Assembly (NCBI GenBank): GCA_928212115.1
Contig: CAKMRJ010003334.1
Coordinates: 32,638,740-32,702,739, forward strand
Direction: 5' to 3'
DNA length: 64,000 nucleotides
Source: Lactuca virosa
Taxonomy: Eukaryota; Streptophyta; Magnoliopsida; Asterales; Asteraceae
Shown: piece by piece, positions 35,228-46,541 of the stretch
Layout of the letters: every line of letters starts with the position of its first letter
Numbering within the stretch: position 1 is the stretch's first letter
Translations under genes and position numbers: made by a program
Notes under the pieces: model-generated
Databases searched by the model: none
Told to the model about the DNA's origin: nothing
What the model saw: the letters and a program-made list of their open reading frames with translations, nothing else

Positions 35228-36880
35228 TGTAACATCCGGATTCCCAGGTATCTTATTTTAAGTATTTATCTTGAGTTTTAAGGAGGGACTCGGCGAGTAG
35301 GCGCTCAGACTCGCCGAGTAGGATCGCGAATTCTTGTCTGGATTAATGAGGGACTCGACGAGTCGATGCGTGGACTCGGCGAGTCCGCGCTGTAAAGTGA
35401 AACCCTAAATCTCAGGGCCTGAGCCCTATTTAAAGGCCTTTATGGCCTCCATTTGCGGCTACCAGTCCAGAGAGAGATACCCTAGCGATTGTGAGCGAGT
35501 TATGAGAGAGTTTGATCCTTTTGATCATTTTTGGTGTGATTTTGCAAAGGAGAAAGTGTTTCCAGCAAGGGGAGGTCAAGAGGATTGCATTTCAATGGGT
35601 TTTCAGCTTGGATCTTCAAGTTTGAGGTAGCTATTTGATCCTATCCTTCTGTTTTGCTTAAGGGCATTGAATTTAGGGTTTTCTATACCCTTTTATGGCT
35701 TGTTTACTTGTGTATAGTGTCCCATTGAGTGCTAAACTGTAGATCTGGACCTTTTGAGGTCCAGAGAGCCTGAACCATGCTGCTTTTTGTGGTTCTATGG
35801 AGGAAATGGACATAGGTTGCCATGTTAGAAGGGATTTCACCGAAATAAGCCTTGGGAGCATTGTATGTGTAGCAAGATTCGACCTTTACGTGTTTATTGG
35901 TCATGGGGAAGTCAGATCTATAGTTTAGAGAAGCAGATCTGACCTCAAGAGGTCAGATGAGTGTTGTCATGGGAGGAACTCGCCGAGCCCATAAGGGACT
36001 CGACGAGTCGAGTCGGGTTGCCCAGCGATTCGCGACCGGTGATGACCCGTTGAGTGTAGGGTTGACTCAGCGAGTCAAGTGAGGACCAGGGGCGAATAGG
36101 ACATGCATGGACTCGCCGAGTCACACGAGTGCACTCGGCGAGTCTGGTCAAAGTTTGACCGTTGACTTTTGTTGACTTTTAGGGTTTGGTCAACAATTGG
36201 ACTTGTGGACCATTGAAGGGTAAAATGGTCTTTTAGCCTTCTTAGAGGATATGGAAGAGACTAGTCTAGCCTGTAAAGCTGTTATTGATTGGAGATAATT
36301 GTTTATGTGTTTAGGCGGAGGCTAGATCAGTATACGTGTGCGAGATTATCCGAGATAGTCGAGGTGAGTCTTCTCACTATACTGTACCTAGAGTGGTACC
36401 CATGTGTGACCGGAAGGTCTTGTATGCTATGAGATATATGTGCTATATGCTGTTATGTGATATGTATGTGTTATGTATGTTATGTATGACATGGACCGGA
36501 ATGTCAGGAGGTTACGGACCGGAAGGTCGATACTGGTAGGACCGGAAGGTCTACCGGGATTCGGGACGGAAGTCCCCTGAGACACTTGGATCGGAAGATC
36601 CTGCAGAGTTATGACCTGGAAAGGCGTATGTGTTATATATGGTATTTTGGGGAACTCACTAAGCATTTATGCTTACAGTTGCTGTGTTATGTGTTTCAAG
36701 TACTAGCGAGGATCGCGGGAAGGCACCGACATGATCCGTACACACTCATAGAGATTATGTTTTGAGATTCTGGGATTTGTTTGCTATGATAACTTTGGAC
36801 ACAGTTGTTTGATATTGTTTTGATGATTGAAAATATGATTTAAAAATGAAAAATTGGTTTTGAAAATTTACGTTGTTACA
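35228..36880 (+). mobile_element. Solo gypsy LTR, GACTCG-dyad family
   Basis: 1653 bp, starts TGTAACATCCGG, ends CGTTGTTACA, exact target duplication AGTCA (35223-35227 and 36881-36885). Cluster I of dyads at 35287-35385, AAACCCTAAA at 35398, a TATTTAAAG box at about 35428, cluster II at 35977-36144, TTGAC block at 36147-36195, GACCGGAAGGTC array at 36408-36600, GGGGAACTCACTAAGC at 36647 and TTTCAAGTAC at 36693. Between the TTGAC block and the array it is closely similar to the LTR at 16093-22902, although the dyads differ. Confidence 0.9.
35287..35385 (+). promoter_or_regulatory. Dyad cluster I of the 35228 LTR
   Basis: GACTCGGCGAGTA (35287), GACTCGCCGAGTA (about 35308), GACTCGACGAGTC (35352-35364) and GACTCGGCGAGTC (35373-35385), 45-140 bp upstream of the probable TATA box. 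Cluster II holds sites at about 35977, 35997-36009, 36064-36076, 36110-36122 and 36132-36144. Confidence 0.75.
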
Positions 36881-38949
36881 AGTCAACAATCAAAGTCAAA
36901 TGCAACACAGCTGGCCACCACATCGTGGCCAAGCATAAGCCACGTCGGGGCATTTTCAAGACAAAATAGTCGTGAGAAACCCTTCATGTCATGGTGAGCA
37001 CACCACAACGTCGTGGGATATGTTATGAACTTCTTAATGGATTAAGCCTTTAATCCATTAAGCCTCATACTCAACCTTTCCAGAAGGCTTCCTTACACCC
37101 ATAACTATCATAAAAACCCTTTCTTTGTGGACATGTATGTCCAATACATGTCATACACTCAAGTTAGGTCAAACGAAGAAGAAAGAGGTCAAAAACGCAT
37201 GCACGGAACCAAAACTTCATAGGAATTCAGATCTGGTATATATAACCATTAACCACATAGAGACCTCAAAGATCCATAAAGTTGCCAACTTTATGGAATC
37301 TATCCACTCAACATAAACACAAACATGAAGAAATACCTCAAAATCTAGAACTAGAAGGCTTGGGACAAAACATAAAAGAACTTGTGGACTTACAAAGATC
37401 CAAACTACGTACAAGGAGGTGGTGATAAACTTTTCTTGCTAAATCCTTGCACTTGGATCTCCTTTCTTCCTTCTTCAAGGTCACAAACCACCACAATAAG
37501 CTTCAAGATGAACAGAAGGGGTCTAGGGATTGTTTCTAGACTTGAGAGAGTGATGGAGGTTGAGAGTGAGCAAACCATAGCCAACAAATCCTTTAAAAAA
37601 GTCATTAGGCCCAAAAATTAGGGTTTTGCACTCCAGGCGTCACCATGTCATGGCCATAGACTTTCCAGATCATGGTGCATTCAAAGAATGCATGTTCCAT
37701 CATAGCTGAAAGCACGTCTGTAACATCCGTCTTCTTTGATGAATCGGATTAGGGTTTCGGAGGGTCAAAGCTTGGATTTTGGTGAAAAAAGGATCCTTAC
37801 AACGTGAGGAGGGCCGCATGAAGATTCTATCCGGGACTGAGCTCACAACGTGAGGATCGCTGCAACCCGAAGCCCACAAAGTTTTAGGGTTTCCCACGTA
37901 TTTAAGCCCCCTTATCTCGGTTTTAGGGTTCATTTATCAGCCTCCAGCTTCCCCTAACTCAAAAAACCTTAAACCTAGTCCATCTTGGTGATTTTGGATC
38001 CATTTTAGTGTTTTGGTGGCTAGAAGAAGAAGAAGAGGTTTTAGAGTGTAGGTTCAGCAAGGAGGCTTCATCATCATCATCTTGTTCACATTTTGGACTA
38101 TTGTAAGTGTCCAAGATTCAGTATTTATGAGCTCAAATTGCTAGATCTAAGCTCTAAGCTCCTTTTTGCATGTTTATGTTGGATTGCATGTTTTGGGTCC
38201 ATAAAGTTGGCAACTTTATGGATCAATGAGTCATTCTCTATGATTTAGTCTTATGGATCTAGAGTGTGGTTATAATTTATGAATCTTGTTTGGGGTTGGG
38301 GCCATTTCTTGTCATTTTGACCTAAGATGGGTTTAGGACATGCTTAGGGCATGCATGTCCATCAAGTAATCGTTTTTATTGGCCTTTAGAGTCCTTGTTA
38401 GCTTCTGGAAGAAGTATGATTGAAGGCTTAATGGATTGAGGACTTAAAAGTTGGGTTTTTAGCCTCACGCTATTCTCATGACGTGAGACACAAGGTCTCA
38501 CGACGTGAGAAGTGTTTGGTCTCGTTTCTGGTCATCTGCTTGGAGCTTACGACATGAGAAAGGCCTCTCACGACGTGAGGGCAACCCCGTTGACTTTCCG
38601 ATTACTAAGTTGACTATGTTGAGTCGTGATGAGTTTGTGTAACATCCCAAATTTTAAGCCCAATTTTTTTCATTTTTAAATAAGTAATCCTCCACATAAT
38701 TACCAAAACAATTCCCATGTCATATCATTTTCAAACAGAAATATAACAATGTGTCTGAAAAATCATAATGTCAAAGTAAACTAAATCAGAGTACAGTCCC
38801 ATAAAACTCCATGCGGAAATCATGTGTGTGTGATGCGCTGCTACACCGCCGGCTCCTTCCCCTTAGACGAAGAGGTACCTGAAACCAAAACTAAAACTGT
38901 AAGCACAAATCTTAGTGAGTTCCCCCCATCATACCACATACCATATAAA

Positions 38950-39090
38950 ATCGTCGGTATCTTTCAACCGGTATCTGTCATCGGTATATTTCAACCGATA
39001 TCTGTCATCGGCATCTTTCAACCGGTAACTGTCATCGGTATCTTTCAACCGATATCTGTCATCGGTATCTTTCAACCGGTAACTGGGGAC
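38950..39090. repeat. ATCGGTATCTTTCAACCG minisatellite
   Basis: Six units of about 22-24 bp alternating CCGGTATCTGTC and CCGGTAACTGTC variants. It gives rise to a spurious repetitive open frame (GIFQPVSVI) that is not a protein gene. Confidence 0.85.
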
Positions 39091-40547
39091 TATTTCACCC
39101 CTACCCTTATCACATAATAACATATCATAATCGTACTGCTAGGCATGCATGGGTACTATCTACCCCTTCGGTATCTTTCAACCGGTAACTAGGGGTTATC
39201 TCACCCCTACCATTACTAACACATATGTCATACCATCCTAGCACATAAAGTATATCAGATAGCAGCACATCAGATAATTATCACAAAGACAATCATCTAA
39301 CAAACAATTCCTACTAGTGGGTCGGCATTGTGGCCGTAGACCCACTCTCACTGGAAGGTAACTCACCTCGAACGAGTAGCTGCTGATAATCTGTGCGGGA
39401 AATCTCTGTCTGCTGCTGCTCTGGAAATCCTCCGGCTATAATCCCCACAAAACACTTAATCAGAGTCTGATATCTATTCTTAGGGTAAAATAAACATTTT
39501 ACCCCTGACCAAGTCCAAGTCAAAGTCAAAGTCAACTTCCAGTTGACCCGACTCGCCGAGTTGGGCCGCCAACTCGTCGAGTCCCTATCTCTTCAACTGT
39601 CCTCATCCACGTCTCTACTCGTCGAGTTTAGCAACGACTCGACGAGTTCTCCTTCTAACACAACCTCGGATGAACCTGTTGGATTAGGTGTCTAAGCCCA
39701 TAGCTATAATTGTTATGTACTTGAATTAATAGTAGCAATGTCCTTTTGGGTTGCCTTCAAACCTGGCAATTGAATAGGATAATTGTTGGAGAGAGAAGAA
39801 TGATTTATTAATTTATTGTTTGGTTAATAAATTAATAATCAAGATAAATGATTTATTAATGTATTATGGATATAATATATTAATTAGAAATCATATTGTT
39901 TAATTAATATTTAATCAGAAATTAATTTGGAATTAATTTTTGGGATTAAAGGAATTAATTGAAACTGCAGGGACTAAAGGTGACAATGTTCAAAAGTTGT
40001 GCATTGAGCATTCTAGAACCTCCCTTAGAGGTGGGGAACGAAATCTAGAGTGTCCTAGGGTTTCCTTGGGCTCTAAGGGTGCCTTGGAAGCCTTAGGGAG
40101 GAAGTTAAGGGATTAGGGTTATCTAAGATACACCTGCCTTATCCTAAACCTTCCTTATCACCTATATAAACCCCTATAGGGTTGGATTTCGTCCAAGGCA
40201 CTCCAAGAAAGGCTAAGGGCCGAAATTATACTCTACTTCTCTCTCTCCATAGTAATCCTTGGTTGCTAGGTTTGTTTGTGAACCATTAGAGGCGCGACAC
40301 TTGTGGCGCTTGCTACCAAAGTTCAAGATCTTCAAGGATTTGATTGTTATTACAATATAACAATCAAGGTATGTATCCTAACCCTAATTATATGTTAATT
40401 TCGAAAATAACATGTGCCTCCTAGGGTTTCTAGTTTTTGTGTTCAATGCTTGTATGTCTAATAGTGAAAACATAGATCCTCACCTTAGGGTTGCATGCAC
40501 ACATAGGATTGTTTGTTATGTACAAAACCCATCAGTGGTATCAGAGC

Positions 40548-41124
40548 GTATGGTTTTTGTTTTCAATTAGATTTGGTACAATTGATTGAACTAGAAAAAA
40601 ATTAGGGTTTATGGCTACTAAACCCTAAGGCCTTTAAATTTTCGCAAATTAGGGTTTAAGAACCCTATTTTTCGAAAATCCCTAAGGGTTTTCAAACCCT
40701 TTCCTTTGGCCACCTTGGAGTCGAAATCTAGGGTTTCCTAGCCCTAGGGTTTTTGATTTTTAGGCAAGTTTGAAAGCCTTGCCTTCCACTCCAAGAAGAA
40801 GATTTCGAAATCTAAAGAATCTCTTAGTAGGTTGTTATTTTTGGTAATTATCTTGTTAATTGTTTAATTGGATAATTAAAGATATCCCTGCCTAAATTTC
40901 GAAATCCATGGATATAGGATTAAATTAAGTTAATATATTTAATTTAAATTGGTAATCCTTATTTGATTTAATAATTTAATTAATTGTTTAATTTTTGAAT
41001 AATTATTAAATCAAAATAGTTCAAATTACACCCTTATGGTTTTATTAAGTTAATTAAAAGTTTAATTAAAAGAGAAAATTAATAAAAACCACCTAGTATT
41101 TTAAAAGTGTAAAATACACCCTTA

Positions 41125-41198
<74 letters not shown>

Positions 41199-42004
41199 AA
41201 GTCTAATATTATATATGTATAACTTAAACTGCTAGTCTTACCGTTAGTAGGCCTCATTCACGAAGCCGATCTATAAGGGGGGTATAAGGTTATGGCCTAT
41301 AAAATGGTCGTTTAATGGGTGTCCACTCTCACCCACCGCTTCCTTGATTGGTGGAGGGTCGTTAGCCGAACGGGTAGGATAGGGCAAACCCTCTCCTCAT
41401 TAAAAGTATAATGAATAAAGTAACTAAATGTTTTTACCAAATTCCCAATCTTAGTTACTTTAGGAAAAAGTGAAATCGATGCAATTCCATGGAATTACAC
41501 TTTGTACCCTTGTTGAGACGTTAGTGGAGCGTGTGTGGTTAACCGGCACACTAAATGGGTTCTAAGCAAAGGTAGCGAAGGGTGACTCGGTGTTTGTCAT
41601 AGTTCGATGAGGCGTGTGTGGTTAACCGGCACATCGAATAGGTGACTGTAACATTGGGGGCACCATGTAAGTTTGCATGGTTATTCACACCCTGTTTTGT
41701 GATCCTCGGCATCCCAGTCACAAATCGAGGGGCATATCGAGATTTAAACATGCCATTGAAAAGTTCAATGAATCTCAAAAGATCTAGGAATTTTCAATAC
41801 ATTTAAAACTTAATCTCCTTTTCGTTTTTCATGGTGGAAAATTAGTGAATCGTCATTCACTTACCTTCAAATGTTCTGCAAGTTGGATTACGGCATCCCT
41901 CTTCCAAATTGTAGAATATTGTGTTGGATCCTAGCCTTAATATCTCATTTGGGTGTTTTATTAAGGACTCAATCAACTAACTTGAATTTTCTCCCGTTTT
42001 ATAG
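40548..42004 (+). other. Untranslated leader of the 39677 copia
   Basis: About 1.4 kb. An AT-rich part with (TA)n at 41128-41190 is followed by the block shared with copia A and C (41220-41830), which includes two GCGTGTGTGGTTAACCGGCA motifs starting at 41529 and 41612, 83 bp apart. No credible frame. Confidence 0.75.
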
Positions 42005-42675
42005 ATGTCAAAGTCTAACAACTATGGTCTTCCTAAATCCGTTGGAAAAGGTTTTCCACGTGAAGATGATGTTCCACGATTGTATTGTGGAAATAGAAAT
42101 CATGCTTCATTTCCTCCACCTCCTCCAATAATTCTCCCTGACCCACATGTCCGAAGACTTGAAAAGTTCAAGGTCACTCAAGCCCTATTGGCAAAAGACA
42201 CGAAAATGGAAAGTCTATATGTGCTCATATCTTGGATAAAAGGTTACATATTGATAAATTGGGATTGTTGGGTGTCGATGTTTAAAGAAAGTTGGCTGTT
42301 GACTTGGTTCTTCAGTCACTTCCCGAATCATATGGTAAGTCCGTTAGAGAGTACTATATGATGGACCACGACATGACCCTTATTGATTTGACTTATTTGC
42401 TTATTGCTGCTGAATCAGAAATGATTTGGCGCACTGGTCAGCAAATTTGTCTGATAAATCAATATCCCAACCCTCTATGGGCAATGGTAACATTGGAAGT
42501 CCAGAAAAGTTTTCTCTACGCAAGAGAAAGGCTGAGTCTGAGATAGTCCCGTGTGCCATTCCAGAGAGTCCATAAGTTTCTACTGCCAAAAAGAAGGGGC
42601 ATTGGTTACGAAGCTGCCCTGACTACCTGAGAGATCTAAGAGATGGGAGAGTCAAGATGTATGACTCTGCTTCAG
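42005..42675 (+). pseudogene. Copia gag relic
   Basis: ATG at 42005 opens MSKSNNYGLPKSVGKGF, followed by short frames resembling copia Gag: VDLVLQSLPESYGKSVREYY ... LTYLLIAAESE at 42295-42420 in another frame, and KKKGHWLRSCPDYLRDLRDG at about 42585-42650, the back half of a zinc knuckle (GHW...C) without the first cysteines. At least two frame changes and a stop separate the pieces. It cannot make a working Gag. Confidence 0.65.
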
Positions 42676-45600
42676 GTAAAAATCCACTATATAACTCTAT
42701 TAAGTTCCTATTTGGAGATTCTTAATACATGATGTGATAAGATTACATTTCGATGTTTTGAAGGATCGAAGAAAGGAAAGGAAACTTAAAGGAAGGAGCA
42801 AGCTGAGTCTGATCGCGAAGAAATGGATTTCGATCACATGATTCAAGGATCAGATATTTAAGCTACTACTTTAGAGTTAGGATAGATTGCTAAGTAATAT
42901 TTACATAGTTTTCATTAGTAATCGCATTGTAAGCACACTATTTTTCCGCAATAAAATAAATTTTGATTTATCTTATTTATGTTTCCTTGCAATGGATTTT
43001 ATGAAAATTGGTGTTTGAATGGTTCTATTGTTAGCAATATTGTGAATGGATTCGATTCTTAGTTATGTTATTTGTGGAAATGTCAAAAATTTACCAAATG
43101 AGGAAAGATTCTCATCGCCCAAGTTTCAATTGGACAGAAACTTGGAATCATGCAACTGGTATTGTGTGAAGAATGAGAACCTTCGTATATGGAAAATTGA
43201 GACTAATTCCTTGTTCACATAAGTATGTGAGTCAAGTGAAGGATAATGAGATCTGATACACAATGTTGTGCACTAGTCAAGTCCACCACAAAGATCGATA
43301 AAATGTTCGTCATGATTTGCTAAAAGATTAGTAAATATGATTATACCTAAAAGATTAAGTATGATTCTGAATCATTGAAAGGTTTCAATGAATGACAGAA
43401 CGAATAAGAAGAATCAATTAGGCAAGAAAAATAAAATTTTCTCCAATCTAAGAAGAAGGGAGAGTACTTTTGTATCATGTTTATGATCGTCTTAAGAACC
43501 ATATTACAATTCATCCTCTAATGACACCTTAGTGCACTAGTATGGCTAAGAAGAGGAGTCGAGAATTGTCAAAATGGTTAAGACAATAGGATGAATCGTA
43601 CTTCGTTCCAAAATCAAGTCTTAGAGTCAAACTCCAAGATTGTGACTTGAGTGACATAATCTTAAGTAGGAATGTTCTTACATTTGCACATTTTGGTAAG
43701 TTGTGATGTCTTGAATAAGACATAGACCAACTAGTACCAAATTGCGCGTAGTTTTGTCTTGATATAGATACACACTAACTCTTGGATATTTGTTTTGTCA
43801 AGAAATGTTTCTTGATAAGAGAATCTAATATGTCAAGAGGTCAGTGGGAGTCTAAAGATCCTGAAAAGTTTCAAGAACAAATCAAGAAGTAAACCTATTA
43901 AACACTAGCACACGACTTGAGGATTATAACCTATCGTGTTGACAAAATTGTATTACTGTGCCAATCCAGTTGAGTGATTATGCATATGAGTTCTACGAGT
44001 TCTCAATTGAATGCATAAGGGCAAACACCTTGATCAATGAAAGTACATTGACTGGCATAGGTGAGCTGCTAAATAACTGGGAAGCAATGGTGGGACCCTT
44101 GATGGCAAGAAATTAAGAATGAACAAGTTCTATCCATAAGAGTTTGGATTTGTCACAAACATTATCTTATGATTGTGGTTATGACAAAATCACATGGATA
44201 GAACACATGCACCATAAAATATAAGTGTCATAAGGTTTCTCTCCTTCATGAAAATGATTGTGAGGAAACGCTTTCACTAAGAGAGATTTTAAGGAGATGG
44301 TGATTATGTAAATTGCATTCTCGAATTCGATTATGATTACGGCATCCCTCTTCATAGTTCGAATTGTGAGATTTGAAATTAGTCTCAACATTTGGGACTT
44401 AGTAATATAAGTTATGAATTAGTTTAGACACACATGTGAGCTTTCTAAAAGGTGTATGAGCTTAGATAAAAGCTTATCGAAGCATCTCGTATTAGAAATA
44501 TGAACTTAGGTAAGAAAGTCAAAAAGTATTGATTTCTAGAAGTCCAACTGATTTCTGAATACATGTCAAAGCTAGTGGGAGCATAAGTGTTATGCTGGTA
44601 AGAAGATAATTATCATGTTAGTGGAAAGCATGATTATTATGATTTGCGAGTTAACAATACTAATTATAGAAAACAAGAATTTCAATTTGCAGAGTTGCAA
44701 GGGATGAAGAGTTGTTTTGCTATAATTAAGGGAGAGAATATTATACTTCATTTCAAATCTAAAAGCTTAGATTGTGAGTTTTTAGTCAAATTTAGTCAAA
44801 TATATATGAATGTTATGTTGGAATGGTTCAACATAAGGAAATTCTATATATGGAAAAGAAAATTGCATTCTCAAAATTTGGTTATGATTACGGCATCCTT
44901 TTCATAATCAAAATTTTGAGAACATGGCAATTAGAAATATTATAGCAGAGGACTAGTCAAGTATCACGTCTTTATGTGAGACATTATGAATCGTGTCCCA
45001 TACGCTTCGGGTATAGGATCGATTGCATATGCTATAATATTTGACCGTTCTAAAATTTTCCAAATGCCTAGAGAATTAAGAGGGAAAAGGGACTAGAACC
45101 GGATTTGACTAAAATGATTAAACAACTGTCAAAGGACGATATAAGATTTCCTAAGGATTTGTCGCTTGTGAGTAGTTGAAAGTATAGTATTGGATGGACC
45201 ATATCGACATTATTATGAATAGATAAGATTCTATTTAGAATGAGTTGTCATATGGCAAATATAGAATGTTTCCATAAATGGATTTGGATATTAAGAATCT
45301 ATGTCGAGATTAGGAAGTTTTATGCAAGAAGGATGTTCAAAGGAATGTACTTTGAATGTGAGACTTCACGTCTATGGAATTGTCTTGAAACAATCTCCGA
45401 TAGAGAACTTTGTAATTTCATTGGCTGAGTCTTGGTGACTTTTGTGCGGTGACATTACGAAAGGATCGTTGCATAAAATGTTAGAATCTAACATATTCTA
45501 ATAGTGGCAAGAATTTTATATTCTTACACTAACAATGAGTTTTGGGGATTGTGAAATGAGTTTCATTGGAAATGTTTTCCAATTGATCTATTTCACAAAG

Positions 45601-46541
45601 AAAGGATGATAGGTAAACATAGTGTGCATGCTTGGTGCATGGGACAACTGTTGTTATAATTCAAGTGTCAAGTTGATTATCTGAAACAGTATACAATGAA
45701 TAATGAGTAATCAATATGGTGACTAAATAAAAGGTGTTTTATTTATACTCAAAAGTTTTGGGGTCATATAGGATTAAGTATTATTATTGTGTTTCACTTT
45801 GCATGTTTTGACTTCCATAATAACTAGGTTATTCAAACATCCACAGTCGCTCATACATTGGGAGTAGGTATGAAGCAAGACTGTCATGAGTCCGTCTGTA
45901 GATTGTCTAAAGTGTTTAGACATAGCAAAAGTTTGTTGCAGAGTTCATGAGTGCTTTAATAAGATTAGAGTATTGGATTAAACCCACGCTCACTTGAATC
46001 ACTTCATGGATTTTATCACGAGTGATTGTGAGACGATAATATCTTATATTCTTGAAACAAAGAGATATGAGTTACAGTTTGCAAATCGGTTCCACATTGA
46101 TAATACGTAAACGCACCAGTAACTTGGTGTTATAAAACGTATTGTTGTGTGTGATTTGATGAGTAAATAGAGCAAGCATATGAGTCAATGTTTATCCGTT
46201 CCTTTTACCCAAAGTTGGATAAAAGCGATATATGTGGGCCCCTCGATGATTTAGTGATGACACCATAAAGTGCTTGGCCAAGCCGGGACTGATTTGATTT
46301 GTTCAATTAGTCAGTCATCATAAATCGGAAATCGGGAAATAGAACAGAGACAGAGAGAATGATTAAAATCCATGTCTCGTGTCTATACGATATCTAGAAT
46401 GGGAATATATGATCCCTTATCTAAGGACACGTCACTGACTAGGTCAGAGTTCGACAACGACTTTTGGTAGCTAAAATTTGCTAGTCAATTTTTGAAGTTA
46501 TACTTGCAATTATAGTTATTAGACTTATCCAAGTGGGAGAC
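42676..46541 (+). other. Decayed interior of the 39677 copia
   Basis: AT-rich, with frames under 90 codons. Two similar short stretches with GTGATTATG...GGCATCC (near 44330 and 44880) hint at internal duplication. 45790-46541 matches the 3' interior of copia D, so this family keeps a conserved non-coding 3' region of about 0.75 kb before the LTR. Confidence 0.6.
44994..45050 (+). pseudogene. Copia RT/RNase H junction relic
   Basis: VPYASGIGSIAYAIIFDRS matches the widely conserved copia motif at the end of reverse transcriptase (family form similar to PYAS..GS.MYAM...RPD). Flanking sequence is full of stops. It shows that the interior derives from a once complete pol. Confidence 0.6.

Noticed and set aside
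38824..39123. Repetitive frames GIFQPVSVI and RYRLKDTDD
   Set aside because: They are the two strands of a minisatellite inside an LTR.
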